Assembly (NCBI RefSeq): GCF_002188465.1
Contig: NZ_NINW01000047.1
Span: 1-56,603 of the forward strand
Source: Pigmentiphaga sp. NML080357
GTDB lineage: Bacteria > Pseudomonadota > Gammaproteobacteria > Burkholderiales > Burkholderiaceae_B
Length of the DNA stretch: 56,603 nt
Reading direction: 5' to 3'
Positions 9,440 through 17,772 of this stretch are shown piece by piece (the first letter of the stretch is position 1; every line of letters starts with the position of its first letter). The position numbers and the translations under genes were made by a program. The notes beneath the pieces were generated by a model. The model was not told where the DNA came from. It saw only the letters and a program-made list of their open reading frames with translations, and did no database searches.

Positions 9440-9736
9440 CGCGTTCACCTCGAACACCGTGGCGGCGAGCGTGATCGCGTCGTCGAGCGCCAGCGCGTCC
9501 ACCCATTCACGCGGGCGTCGGCTGGCCAACGCCAGAGCGGTGAGCAAGGAATCGCCGTGTTCACAGAGCAAAGCCAGCCAGTCCGGCTCGCCGGTCAGCT
9601 GCTCGGCAAAGGGCCGCACGGCCTTGAGCATCGCGGGCAGCTCGCCGATTACCAGCGGGCTGATCGTCAGGCGCTGCCCGGCGATCTCCAGGGATTGGGT
9701 TTGCGGGACGAGAACATCCAGGTCAGAGGTGGTCAT
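9347..9736 (-). CDS. Tail assembly chaperone (G-like)
   Basis: 129 residues starting MTTSDLDVLVPQTQSLEIAG, mostly helical, acidic, with no membrane segment. It lies right after the tail tube gene and just before the tape measure region, where lambda carries gpG. It contains the slippery T TTT TTC at codons 100-102, so a minority of ribosomes should produce the longer G-T fusion. Such chaperones bind the tape measure and recruit tube subunits during tail assembly and are absent from virions (lambda knowledge). Ten bases separate it from the tube gene. Confidence 0.8.
   Translation of the reverse strand: MTTSDLDVLVPQTQSLEIAGQRLTISPLVIGELPAMLKAVRPFAEQLTGEPDWLALLCEHGDSLLTALALASRRPREWVDALALDDAITLAATVFEVNADFFVHRVAPKVSTLAQSLSGRLAGATPSPA
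9431..9437 (-). promoter_or_regulatory. Programmed -1 ribosomal frameshift heptamer (T TTT TTC)
   Basis: On the minus strand the bases read T TTT TTC, preceded by GA so that the zero-frame codons are GAT TTT TTC (Asp100-Phe101-Phe102 of the chaperone). This fits the X XXY YYZ rule. The -1 frame is open from upstream of the site to 9135, while the zero frame stops at 9347. Slippage before a tape measure gene is the known way many tailed phages make two tail-assembly chaperones. Confidence 0.75.
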
Positions 9737-9746
9737 CGTGTACTCC

Positions 9747-10499
9747 TCACAGCAGCACGATGCGGCCGAACTGACCGAGGTCGCCGGCAGCGGGCTTGAG
9801 CGTGTCCGCCAGCACCTGTCCGGAAAGCTCGAACTTCAGCAGTTCGTCGGTGATCACCGACAGTTCCTTGGCCGGGTTGATCGCCACGCGGTACAGGTCG
9901 ATCACCACCTCGCGGTTGCTGTCGGCGATGTTCAGGCCTTCGAAACGCACCCAGCGCTCCGGCAGCGGCTGCGTGAACAACGCGGTGGATTGCGCGGTTC
10001 CATAGGCGTAGTCGACCTTGAACGGCTCCACGTAGGGGCCGCCCGTCGTCTTGTCGTTGATGACCAGCGATCCGTGCTTCGCATTGAGGCTGTACTGGGC
10101 GGTGGGCAGCGTCTTGGGCGTGCCCGAGGCGTCCTTGACCACCACAGAGGAGACGTTCTGCTTGGCGAGCAGGTACAGGCTTCCTGCCGTGACCGGGTTG
10201 GGCAGTGCCTCGGCCGTCACCGTGCCGCTGACCTGTTCGATGGTCGTGCCGTAGAGCGCCAGGCCCAGATTCACCGCGATCAGCTCTTCCAGCGTGCAGG
10301 CGAATTCGCCCTTCTTGGTCTTGATCAGCTGCAGGTCGGTCAGGCGTTGTCCGCTGGTGGACTCCTGGTGCTCCAACGTCTCCACGGACAGCGATACCTT
10401 GAGCTCGGGCACGTTGCCGACAAAACTCAGGCCTTGCGGGTTGCCGGCAGTGTCGCGGGCGCCGATGTAGACGCGGCCTTGTCCAGAAAAGTACGGCAT
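9747..10499 (-). CDS. Major tail tube protein
   Basis: 250 residues starting MPYFSGQGRVYIGARD. The pattern (GNPQGLSFVGNVPELKVSLS, ETLEHQESTSGQRLTD, KKGEFACTLEELIAVNLGLA, RFEGLNIADSNREVVIDLYR) is that of siphophage/myophage tube proteins whose beta-barrel subunits stack as rings. It is followed by the tail chaperones and tape measure, the standard order. It should be one of the most abundant late proteins. The assignment is by pattern and synteny. Confidence 0.85.
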   Translation of the reverse strand: MPYFSGQGRVYIGARDTAGNPQGLSFVGNVPELKVSLSVETLEHQESTSGQRLTDLQLIKTKKGEFACTLEELIAVNLGLALYGTTIEQVSGTVTAEALPNPVTAGSLYLLAKQNVSSVVVKDASGTPKTLPTAQYSLNAKHGSLVINDKTTGGPYVEPFKVDYAYGTAQSTALFTQPLPERWVRFEGLNIADSNREVVIDLYRVAINPAKELSVITDELLKFELSGQVLADTLKPAAGDLGQFGRIVLL

Positions 10500-10501
10500 G
10501 G

Positions 10502-10681
10502 TCAGTCTCCCTTGCGTGCGGTGGATTGCGGTTTGACGCCCGGCTCATCGGGCGCCTCGGTAGGTTTGGCGACGCCGCGTTCGATCAGCCAGCGTGCGGT
10601 GGCCTCGTCGACATCGAGGCGCGTGCCGGGGACGCACTGCACGCCGGCATGGGTGTGGGGTTTGATGAGTTCAACGGTCAT
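10502..10681 (-). CDS. Short phage protein upstream of the tail tube gene (DUF7210-like)
   Basis: A 59-residue gene on the minus strand starting MTVELIKPHTHAGVQC and ending QSTARKGD. It shows a short beta-type segment followed by DEATARWLIERGVAKPTE, a pattern seen in small phage proteins between minor tail and tube genes (I think DUF7210). It fills the otherwise empty gap between the tail terminator-like gene and the tube gene, with spacings of 6 and 2 bases, which supports it as real. Function unknown. Confidence 0.65.
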   Translation of the reverse strand: MTVELIKPHTHAGVQCVPGTRLDVDEATARWLIERGVAKPTEAPDEPGVKPQSTARKGD

Positions 10682-10687
10682 GGCAAG

Positions 10688-11113
10688 TCATCCTTTCTGG
10701 GTCAGGTCCATGGCATGGGTGCGGTAGCGGATCTCGTAGCGGGCCGGCAGCGCGACGGCGCCAGCGTCGGCATCCTCGGCATCCCACTCGGCATCGACCT
10801 CGTGCAGCAGGAGCGCGAGGCCGCCGAGGGTCGCGTCAGGCATCAGCGCCGAGTGGGCGTCTACCATCGCCCGGTCGGCCTGGTCGAACGCGTCATCGCC
10901 GCGCGCCACCACGGTGAGGCGCAGCGTCAGCACCCGGTCGACGAGGTGGTTGGCGTAGCCGGTGATGCGGTCGCTCTCGGCGAAGAGCAGCAGCGCGGGG
11001 CTCGCGTCGCGGGTGACCGGCACGGCCGGTTGTCGCAGCACTGGAACGGGTGCGACAGCGGCCGACAGACGGGCCACGACCTCCCGCAAGATGCGCTCAC
11101 GGATGGAGTTCAT
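10688..11113 (-). CDS. Minor tail protein/tail terminator-like (gpU/gpZ position)
   Basis: I place the start at 11113 (MNSIRERILREVVARL) because GAGGA precedes it by eight bases; an in-frame TTG at 11128 overlapping the previous stop is the alternative. About 141 residues, alternating helix and strand (LTLRLTVVARG, RYEIRYRTHAMD), like tail-terminator or minor tail proteins of lambda gpU type. It is located between the head-tail joining protein and the tube genes, which is where such proteins lie. Function is inferred from order and secondary-structure pattern. Confidence 0.7.
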   Translation of the reverse strand: MNSIRERILREVVARLSAAVAPVPVLRQPAVPVTRDASPALLLFAESDRITGYANHLVDRVLTLRLTVVARGDDAFDQADRAMVDAHSALMPDATLGGLALLLHEVDAEWDAEDADAGAVALPARYEIRYRTHAMDLTQKG

Positions 11114-11124
11114 AGGCAGAGTCC

Positions 11125-11409
11125 TCAAATGCGGGTGAGATCGGCACGCCGCTCGCTGCCATCACCGATGGCCCGCACGTCGCGCACGCGGTAGCTCGTG
11201 CCACCGATGCTCACGACCTGGCCCACGGCCAGATCGGGCAGAGCCGAGGCGAGGAAGCGCATCGTGTAGTCGGTGGAGAGCGCGAGGCCATCGAGCACGG
11301 TCTCGTCCGGGGCAAGGAAGTCCACCATGACGATCTGCCCGCCGACCTCTGCATCCACCAGCAGCCCCGCGTCCGCGGCCGCCGCGTACAGCTCCTCGAC
11401 GCGCACCAT
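11125..11409 (-). CDS. Head-tail joining protein (gpFII-like position)
   Basis: The open frame is longer, but the start MVRVEELYAAAADAG at 11409 overlaps the capsid stop in a TAATG junction and gives a sensible 94-residue protein. It is beta-rich (QIVMVDFLAPDE, GQVVSIGGTSYRVRDVR), like small head-tail joining proteins. In lambda-type maps the gene after the capsid gene codes for gpFI or FII. I do not see a diagnostic motif, so the name rests on position, size and strand pattern. Confidence 0.65.
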   Translation of the reverse strand: MVRVEELYAAAADAGLLVDAEVGGQIVMVDFLAPDETVLDGLALSTDYTMRFLASALPDLAVGQVVSIGGTSYRVRDVRAIGDGSERRADLTRI

Positions 11410-12410
11410 TAGACGGTCAGCTTCACCAGCACGCCCGGGCGGTGGCACATGGGCAGCGGGTTCGACTGGGTGTGCAGGTCCGTGCCCCGGTCGAACTTGC
11501 GCGGCTCCTGCTTGGCATACAGTGGCTGGCCGACCGTGTTGACGGTCTCGTTGAAGTCCGCCGGCGCGAAGTAGGTGCCGAAGGTGTCGATGGTGCCCAG
11601 CGGAAAGGCGTGCGCCTCACCGGCGGCGATGAAGCGGCGCGCGGTGCCGCTGGCGTCCGTAGCCTGGCCCCGGTACTCCTCGAAGGTGATGCCGCCGTAG
11701 GTGAAGCCGCGACGGATGTCGTTGATGAGGATGGCTCCGTTCTGCCAGTTCTCGAACGCCTTCTCGACCTTGGCGTGGCCGGTGAGCGCGGCGAAGAACT
11801 CCGGCGAGCACAGGCAGTGGACGCCGTTCATGAACTCGCCCTTGAGGTTTTCCTCGATGGTCGCCAGCACCGTGCCGCACTTGGCTTTGACGTTGGTGCC
11901 CGCCGTGCCTAGCTCGAAGGACACCGTCTGCTGCGCGATCTCGAAGGCATCGAACAGGTCGTAGAGCACCGAGCCGTCCGCGTCGAGGATCACGCCCTTG
12001 AGCGCGCCGACACGCAGGTGCTCCAGCGTGATCGCGTGCTTGTTGCGCATCGTCTCCAGATGGCGCGCGACCACGCCCGCGACCGTCTCGGTTTCGGTTT
12101 CCGAACCGAAGGCGCGGATGCCTTGCACCTCCTCGGGCAGCACCACGTCGTCGTGCGGGATGTGCGGCACGACGAAGGAGCGCAGCTTGCGCTTGCCGCG
12201 CACGCCGACCGTGCCGGGCGAACCCGGCGGCAGCGTGGGCAGCAGGTTGAGCACGCCGTTCATTTCCTCGACGACGATCTGGCGCTGGCGCACCGGCTTG
12301 GGTGGCATCAGGTTCAGTTCTTCCAGACGCCCGTAGCGGTTGGGCAGGATGTTGATGGCGGCGGTCAGCGCGGCCATCGAGAACGCGGGATTGCTGAAGG
12401 GGTTATTCAT
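11409..12410 (-). CDS. Major capsid protein (lambda gpE family)
   Basis: Start at MNNPFSNPAF (12410), right behind the decoration gene, gives 333 residues, close to lambda gpE (341). Family-type segments are FSMAALTAAINILPNRYGRL near the N-terminus, the EELNLMPPKPVRQRQIVVEE stretch, LRSFVVPHIPHDD and the C-terminal PLYAKQEPRK and HTQSNPLPMCHRPG regions. The protein would form the HK97-fold icosahedral shell, after scaffold-directed assembly. The upstream open frame before 12410 overlaps the decoration gene and is not used. Confidence 0.92.
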   Translation of the reverse strand: MNNPFSNPAFSMAALTAAINILPNRYGRLEELNLMPPKPVRQRQIVVEEMNGVLNLLPTLPPGSPGTVGVRGKRKLRSFVVPHIPHDDVVLPEEVQGIRAFGSETETETVAGVVARHLETMRNKHAITLEHLRVGALKGVILDADGSVLYDLFDAFEIAQQTVSFELGTAGTNVKAKCGTVLATIEENLKGEFMNGVHCLCSPEFFAALTGHAKVEKAFENWQNGAILINDIRRGFTYGGITFEEYRGQATDASGTARRFIAAGEAHAFPLGTIDTFGTYFAPADFNETVNTVGQPLYAKQEPRKFDRGTDLHTQSNPLPMCHRPGVLVKLTV

Positions 12411-12412
12411 GG

Positions 12413-12790
12413 TCAGGCTCCTTGACGGACGAGCACGCCCAGCGCCTTGAGCTGCGCCACGGCGCTGAGTTTTTCGGCGTTGGTGATGGCCGCGGGCCAC
12501 GCGAGCGCGTGGTCGGCGACGATGGCGTGGCGCGCGACAATCAGGCCGTCGTCGCGGTCGGCGAGCGTCGCGTCGCAAGCTTGCAGCAGAACGCCGGCGG
12601 CGACCTGCGTGCCGTCGGTGGCGGACGGGTCGATCCGTGTGACTTTTCCGGTGGCGGTGACGATGCCGATGACCGCGCCCAGCGGGAGGTTCTGGCCGGC
12701 GGCGACCGTGACGCGGTCGCGCGAGTAGAGGTTGGGCGCCTCAAACTTGAGCAGGTCGCCCAGATTCAGCGGTTCGGCGAGAACGGACAT
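12413..12790 (-). CDS. Head decoration protein (lambda gpD-like)
   Basis: 125 residues starting MSVLAEPLNLGDLLKFEAPN. The segments YSRDRVTVAAGQNLPLGAVI, GVLLQACDATLADRDDGLIV and RHAIVADHALAWPA match the HDPD/gpD head-decoration family, whose trimers bind the expanded capsid and stabilise it. It lies directly between protease/scaffold and major capsid genes, as in lambda (C-Nu3-D-E), two bases from the capsid start. Confidence 0.9.
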   Translation of the reverse strand: MSVLAEPLNLGDLLKFEAPNLYSRDRVTVAAGQNLPLGAVIGIVTATGKVTRIDPSATDGTQVAAGVLLQACDATLADRDDGLIVARHAIVADHALAWPAAITNAEKLSAVAQLKALGVLVRQGA

Positions 12791-12791
12791 T

Positions 12792-13130
12792 TCAGATCTC
12801 CTTCTTGGTGGACTGGGCCGCGAGCTGCTTGGCCGCGTCGATCAGCGGATTGCTGGCCGCAGGACGCGCGGCATCGGGCGCGATGCGGCTGACGATTTCG
12901 GGGCTGGCCTCGGCCTGCGCCGCGAGCAGTCGGCTGCGCACCTGGGCGGGCGCGGTGTTGGTTTCGAGGAAGCCCGCGATCAGGTCGGCGCGATTGGCGA
13001 GCGTGCAGGTCTGCGCGATCTCGATGGCGTCGGCCACGCTCAACGCGGTGGCGGCGGACGGTTGAGGAGAACTGCCAGCGGGATCGGCAAGAGGCCGATC
13101 AAGAGCAGCGGGGTCGGATCGTTCATTCAT
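12792..13130 (-). CDS. Nested scaffold protein from an internal start (Nu3-like)
   Basis: Within the protease gene, in the same frame, ATG at 13130 (MNERSDPAAL) is preceded by GGAG with a six-base gap, a good internal ribosome site. Initiation there would give a 112-residue protein: the proline/alanine-rich linker and the helical C-terminus (VADAIEIAQTCTLANRADLI, then RSRLLAAQAEASPEIVSRI). Lambda makes Nu3 from gene C by the same device. The start is visible; its use is inference. Confidence 0.6.
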   Translation of the reverse strand: MNERSDPAALDRPLADPAGSSPQPSAATALSVADAIEIAQTCTLANRADLIAGFLETNTAPAQVRSRLLAAQAEASPEIVSRIAPDAARPAASNPLIDAAKQLAAQSTKKEI

Positions 13131-14024
13131 GGAAGACTCCATCTGGTGGTTGCGAAGAAGGCCCGCTTGGCTGGCCGGAGTCACCAGAGTCGGGAGTGGG
13201 GAAAGCGATTGCGTGAGCTGGGCGAGCGCGTCGTCGAAACCTCCGACGGCATCGGCCAGTCCGGTGGCGACGGCATTCGGGCCGAAGAACAGGCCGGCTT
13301 CGGTGGCGCGCACGGCACCCGCGTCGAGGCCGCGATGGCGCGCGACGGTCTCGACGAACAGCTCGTAGACGCGATCCACCTCGGCCTTGAGCACCGCGTG
13401 CGCGGCGTCGGAAATCGGCTCGTGCGGGTTGAGGTCGTTCTTGCGCTCGCCCGCGAACACGGCGGTGTAGCGAACGCCGTCTTTGGCGTCCTTGGCGGAC
13501 TGATCGACGTGCATCGCAATGACGCCAATCGAACCGACACCACCGGTGCGCGCGACGAACACGCGGGTGGCGGCGGACGCCAGCGCATAGGCGGCCGAGA
13601 ATGCCATGTCGTTGGCCACGGCCCAGACCGGCTTCAGCTGCGACGCCGCCCGGATGCGGTCGGCCAGATCGAACACGCCGCCCGACTCGCCGCCCGGTGA
13701 ATCGATGTCGAGCAGGATGGCCGCGACCTCGGGGCTGGCGAGCGCGGCGTCCAGTTGCGCGGCGATGCCGGCGTAGCTGGCGAGGCCCGACTCGGCTTCG
13801 AGGCCAGAGGTGCGGCGCACCAGCGTGCCGTGGATCGGGATGACAGCGACCTTGCCGCTGACCGGCGTGGGCGCGCGCGCCGTTGGCGTGTAACCCACGG
13901 GCGCGGCGAGATCGGCGAGGCCGATGCGTGCGCCGAGCACGGAGAGGATGACGTCGAGTTTCGGGCGATGGATCGCCAGCGGCACGCCGAACAGGCGAGC
14001 CGCCAGATGAGGCAGCACGGTCAT
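12792..14024 (-). CDS. Capsid maturation protease of the S49 family with C-terminal scaffold
   Basis: Start MTVLPHLAARLFGVP at 14024 (410 residues). Residues about 58-260 form an S49 (SppA/protein C-like) ClpP-fold protease: VAVIPIHGTLV, ILLDIDSPGGESGG, then AFSAAYALASAA with the likely nucleophile Ser143, GVGSIGVIAMH, and GERKNDLNP with the likely general-base Lys195. After about residue 290 the sequence is low-complexity and helical, like the lambda Nu3 scaffold part. The lambda order protease, scaffold, decoration, capsid is kept. It should degrade the scaffold during prohead maturation. Catalytic residues are assigned by analogy. Confidence 0.9.
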   Translation of the reverse strand: MTVLPHLAARLFGVPLAIHRPKLDVILSVLGARIGLADLAAPVGYTPTARAPTPVSGKVAVIPIHGTLVRRTSGLEAESGLASYAGIAAQLDAALASPEVAAILLDIDSPGGESGGVFDLADRIRAASQLKPVWAVANDMAFSAAYALASAATRVFVARTGGVGSIGVIAMHVDQSAKDAKDGVRYTAVFAGERKNDLNPHEPISDAAHAVLKAEVDRVYELFVETVARHRGLDAGAVRATEAGLFFGPNAVATGLADAVGGFDDALAQLTQSLSPLPTLVTPASQAGLLRNHQMESSMNERSDPAALDRPLADPAGSSPQPSAATALSVADAIEIAQTCTLANRADLIAGFLETNTAPAQVRSRLLAAQAEASPEIVSRIAPDAARPAASNPLIDAAKQLAAQSTKKEI

Positions 14025-14046
14025 GGGAATCCTTCGGGGAAAGCGG

Positions 14047-15573
14047 TCAGGCGGAGGAGTCGCCGCCGGTGGCGTCGGGCGCGATGGCGTTGCGGTTGGG
14101 TTCCGCCCCATCACGCACATTCGCGCCGTCCTTCGACGTGTAGCGAGGGTCGGAATCGAAGATCAGGCCGAGGTCGTCGGCGCGCTTGTTGTCTGCGGCG
14201 ATCTCGCGGTCGACGTCTTCGGCGTCGTAACCGTTGGCCGAGATGGCTTCCGAGCGGCTCATCAGGCCCGCACGGATCGCCAGCAGCATGGCCTTGTATT
14301 CCTTCTCGGGATCGACCCACTGCCAGCCCTGCGGAATCCACTTGGCTTGCAGGTACTGGCGGCGGCGCGCCGGCCCACCGCGCGCGAAACCCGGCGCATC
14401 GAGCGAGCCGGCGAGCACGGCCTGCTTCATCCACGTCGCCCACACCGGGCGACACATCTGATGGACCAGCACCGAGTGCTGCACCATCTCGCAGCGGCGG
14501 CGGAACTCAAGCAGTCCGGCGCGGATGGACGAGTAGTTCACGCCCGTCAGGTCGCCGGTCAGTTGCTCGTAGGTGATGCCGATGGCGGCGGCGACCGCGC
14601 GGAACTGCGTGCGCAGGAACTCCGAATACGAGCCGCCCACGTCCGCCGGATCGGAGAACTTGATGTCCTCGCCCGGCTCCAGAATCTGCAGCGTGCCCGG
14701 CTCCAGCCCGGCGAGCGCGATGCCGTCGCCATCGGCCGGGCCTTCGCCCATCAGGTTGTCCTCGGGGTTCTGGCGCGTGACGAAGCCCGCGAACATCGCG
14801 GCGGTCTTCTTGCGCACCAGTTCGGCGTCGTCGTACTGGTCGAGTTCGTTGAGCTTGACCAGCGCGCGCGACAGCCACGGCTCGCCGCGGATCTGGCCGG
14901 GACGCAGCACGCGGTAGAGGTGGATGACCTCGCGCGCGTCCACGCGCACGGTCTCCATCCCGCCCTGGCCCGACATCGGCGCGAGCCGTCCGTCCTCGGG
15001 GTGCGAGCGGTACAGGTGGTAGGCCACACGGCGGCCCAGCGCGTCGAACTCGATGCCCGAGCGCACCACGTTGCCGGAGGGCAGATCGGTGGTGAGGTGG
15101 ATCGGCAGGTGCTCCGACTCCAGCAGTTGAAGCTGCAAGGGCACGACCAAGCCATCCTCGACACGGCGCGGCCGTAGCCGGATCAGGCATTCGCCGCCTT
15201 CGAGCATCGAACGGCAGGCCAAGGCTTGCAGGCCGTAGAAATCGGTTTGGCCCGCCGCGTCGGCTTCCTCGGTCCAGTCGCGCCACAGCGCCTGCACGTC
15301 GGCCTTGAAGTCTTCGTCGTCCGACAGGCTCTGCGGCTTGATGCCGGTGCCGACCGCGTTGGCGACGAAGGCGTCGAGCGCGGCCTGCGCCCACGCATTG
15401 CGGCGCACGAGGTCGCGGCTCTTGACGCGCAGGTCGGTGTGGGTGGCCAGCATCGCGGCGACCGCGCCGGGATTGCCGGGCATCCACGCCAGCGCGCGGC
15501 GGCCACGGCCGGCGGCTTCATGGACGGGCGATTGGCCGAACAGGCGGCGCACGGTTTGGGAGAACCACGCCAT
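14047..15573 (-). CDS. Phage portal protein (lambda gpB family)
   Basis: Start MAWFSQTVRRLFGQSP at 15573 (508 residues; lambda gpB has 533). Typical segments are RDLVRRNAWAQAALDAFVAN and VGTGIKPQ near the N-terminus, REVIHLYRVLRPGQIRGEPW in the middle and LTGDLTGVNYSSIRAGLLEF followed by RRRCEMVQHSV. The portal is the dodecameric ring at one capsid vertex through which the terminase pumps DNA. It sits between the gpW-like gene (one base away) and the protease gene, as in lambda. Confidence 0.93.
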   Translation of the reverse strand: MAWFSQTVRRLFGQSPVHEAAGRGRRALAWMPGNPGAVAAMLATHTDLRVKSRDLVRRNAWAQAALDAFVANAVGTGIKPQSLSDDEDFKADVQALWRDWTEEADAAGQTDFYGLQALACRSMLEGGECLIRLRPRRVEDGLVVPLQLQLLESEHLPIHLTTDLPSGNVVRSGIEFDALGRRVAYHLYRSHPEDGRLAPMSGQGGMETVRVDAREVIHLYRVLRPGQIRGEPWLSRALVKLNELDQYDDAELVRKKTAAMFAGFVTRQNPEDNLMGEGPADGDGIALAGLEPGTLQILEPGEDIKFSDPADVGGSYSEFLRTQFRAVAAAIGITYEQLTGDLTGVNYSSIRAGLLEFRRRCEMVQHSVLVHQMCRPVWATWMKQAVLAGSLDAPGFARGGPARRRQYLQAKWIPQGWQWVDPEKEYKAMLLAIRAGLMSRSEAISANGYDAEDVDREIAADNKRADDLGLIFDSDPRYTSKDGANVRDGAEPNRNAIAPDATGGDSSA

Positions 15574-15574
15574 G

Positions 15575-15781
15575 TCAGAAGCCCTTGCCCGTGGTGACAC
15601 GGATCTGACGCTTGGTGCTCCGACCGACGCTGCGCGCAAGTTCCGCTTCGACGATGCGAATAGCGACCTGCAGTTCCTCGACCGAGCGGTACTCGACCGT
15701 CTTGTCGCCGAAGCTCACGCGGCGCTCGCCAGTGGCCAGCGCGCGCTTGAGCGCATCGAGTTGGGTGGTGGTGTAGGTCAA
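15575..15781 (-). CDS. Head-to-tail connector gpW-like protein
   Basis: 68 residues, the same size as lambda gpW: MTYTTTQLDALKRALATGER, then RVSFGDKTVEYRSVEELQVA and IRIVEAELARSV, a helix-hairpin-helix layout with a basic tail. The family joins the portal ring and is needed before tail attachment. Gene order terminase large subunit, W, portal is the lambda order, which strengthens the call. Confidence 0.9.
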   Translation of the reverse strand: MTYTTTQLDALKRALATGERRVSFGDKTVEYRSVEELQVAIRIVEAELARSVGRSTKRQIRVTTGKGF

Positions 15782-15791
15782 AGGTCTTCTC

Positions 15792-17762
15792 TCATCGGGT
15801 CAGCCAGCGGCTCTTGATCACGCGCCGGCTGCCGTTGCGGGTTCCAGAAGCAGAAAGGCCACCGCTGTGGGTGGCCTCGTTGGGATGTGTCGGTTCGAGC
15901 GGCGGCGAATCGTCCGGTGGACGCTCCATGCCGAGTTGTCGCTCCAGTTCGCGCCAGTGACGCTCCTCGAAGCGATCCAGGCCCGCCGCCGCTGCGGCGG
16001 CGCGGGCATAGACGTAGCAGTCGAGCGCCTCGTTGCGCTCGCGCATCTTTTGCCATTCGCGCACGGGGAAACCGTTGCGGTCGCGGCGGGTGATCAGTTG
16101 TTCGGCACAGAGCTGCTGGGTGAACTCCGCGTCGATCTTGGGCAGGTGGACGAAGCCTGCGGGGAACGTCGTGGTGACGCCGTCCTCGCCGACGTTGGCC
16201 GCCTTGCGCAGGTTGTTGTAAAGCTCCAGCTTGGCGATGCCGACCGCGACGGTGAATACCTTGATGCCACGGCGCAGCTTCTTCCCGTCGCGCGAGACAT
16301 CGACCGCCGTCGGCGTGCCGATCAGCGCCGCGCCGCGCGATGCGCCCTTGACGGCCATCACGCGCGCATCGCGGCAGGCGCGCACGAAGGCGTAGGCTTC
16401 CTGCGTGGCAAAGCCGGTGTCGAGCGCGAAGCGTGCCAGCGGCATCGCCGCGCCCGTGGCGTGCGTCCAGGTTTCGTCGAGCATCTCGGCCAGACGCTTC
16501 CACACCTGCTCACGCGCGGTGTCGCCCATCAGCACGCGGTGCTCGACGAGCCATGCTTCCTTACCGCGTCCGAAGGCCCAGACCGAGACTTCGATGCGAT
16601 CCTTCTGCACGTCCGCGCCGCCCACCAGCAGCAGACCGCCTTGCGGCACCGTGCCGATGCGGTAATCCTCGCGGCGTTCGACCAGCCGCTGCCAGTCGGG
16701 CGCTTCACCTTCCTCGACCCACGTTTCGCCGAGTTCGGTGTTCTTGAAGGTCTTGATCGCGGCGGCGGAACCGGATTCCTTGCTGACCGCCGCTTCCCAC
16801 GCGGCGGCGATGTCGCGCCACGCGCGCCAGCCGACCGGGCTGTATAGCGAGGACAGGTGAAAGCCCGCCGTGCGCGGCGCACCGTCCTCGACCATCGCGC
16901 GCCACTCGCCGTGTTCGAGCATCCACGTCTTGTGGTGCTCCGCAATCGCGGTGTCGCAGGATTCGCAGACATAGGCCGCCGTCTCCGGCGCGCCCTTGTC
17001 CCAGCGCAACTGCTCGAAGCGCAGCCACTGCCGGTGCGAGCAATGCGGGCACGGCACGAAGTAGCGGCGCTGGTCGCTGGCCTCGTACTCGCGCTCGATG
17101 GCCGATGCGCCCGAGATCGTCGGCGTGGAAACGATGAAGATCTTCCGGCGCGCGAAGGTGCGCGTGCGCGCCTCCGCCAGCGAGATCGCGTCGCCTTCGC
17201 CCTCGACGTCCAGCGGGTAGCCGTCCACCTCGTCGAGGAACAGGTAGCGCACCGGCATCGAGCGCAGGCCGACCGCGCTGTTCGCGCCGGTCATCACCAG
17301 CACGCCGCCGCGAAACTCCTTGGCCAGAATCGTGTTGCCCGAATCGCGCGAGCGAGCCGGAGCGATCAACTCGGCCAGCACGCCCGATTCCTCGATCAGC
17401 GGGTCGATGCGCTGCTTGGAGTTGCGCTTGGCCATCTCGACCGTCGGCCAGACCGCCATCATCGGGCCCGGCGCATGGTGGATGACGTAGCCGATCCAGT
17501 TCGATCCCATCTCGGTCGCGCCGAGCTGGGCAGCCTTCATGAACACCACGCGCTCGACCGGCGAGGTCGGGGACAGGCAATCCATGATGGCCTTCAGGTA
17601 CGGCGTGCGGCTGGTGCGCCAGCGGCCCGGTTCGGCGGATGCCTTGCTGGAGAGCATCCGATGCCGATCCGACCATTCGGACACCGTGAGCAGCGGATCG
17701 GGCGTCAAGCCCTCGCGCCACGCGCGTTCGATTTCGGCTGCGCCTTCGTAATCGACGTCCAT
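15792..17762 (-). CDS. Terminase large subunit (GpA family)
   Basis: Start MDVDYEGAAEIERAW at 17762 with AGGA just upstream; 656 residues (lambda gpA 641). The ATPase half shows a GpA-type P-loop region at about 75-86 (MKAAQLGATEMG) and Walker B YLFLDEVDGYP (Asp177, Glu178). A zinc-ribbon-like insert has CPHC (238-241) and CESC (266-269). The C-terminal half should be the nuclease that cuts concatemers (VGGADVQKDRIEVSVWAFG with a likely metal-binding Asp). It packages DNA through the portal. The upstream ORF extension lies inside the small-subunit gene and is not used. Confidence 0.95.
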   Translation of the reverse strand: MDVDYEGAAEIERAWREGLTPDPLLTVSEWSDRHRMLSSKASAEPGRWRTSRTPYLKAIMDCLSPTSPVERVVFMKAAQLGATEMGSNWIGYVIHHAPGPMMAVWPTVEMAKRNSKQRIDPLIEESGVLAELIAPARSRDSGNTILAKEFRGGVLVMTGANSAVGLRSMPVRYLFLDEVDGYPLDVEGEGDAISLAEARTRTFARRKIFIVSTPTISGASAIEREYEASDQRRYFVPCPHCSHRQWLRFEQLRWDKGAPETAAYVCESCDTAIAEHHKTWMLEHGEWRAMVEDGAPRTAGFHLSSLYSPVGWRAWRDIAAAWEAAVSKESGSAAAIKTFKNTELGETWVEEGEAPDWQRLVERREDYRIGTVPQGGLLLVGGADVQKDRIEVSVWAFGRGKEAWLVEHRVLMGDTAREQVWKRLAEMLDETWTHATGAAMPLARFALDTGFATQEAYAFVRACRDARVMAVKGASRGAALIGTPTAVDVSRDGKKLRRGIKVFTVAVGIAKLELYNNLRKAANVGEDGVTTTFPAGFVHLPKIDAEFTQQLCAEQLITRRDRNGFPVREWQKMRERNEALDCYVYARAAAAAAGLDRFEERHWRELERQLGMERPPDDSPPLEPTHPNEATHSGGLSASGTRNGSRRVIKSRWLTR

Positions 17763-17772
17763 TTGTTCCTGT

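Noticed and set aside
11409-12578. Extended N-terminus for the capsid protein from 12578
   Set aside because: The extra 56 codons lie inside the decoration gene and are shadow-like. MNNPFSNPAF at 12410 matches the family start.
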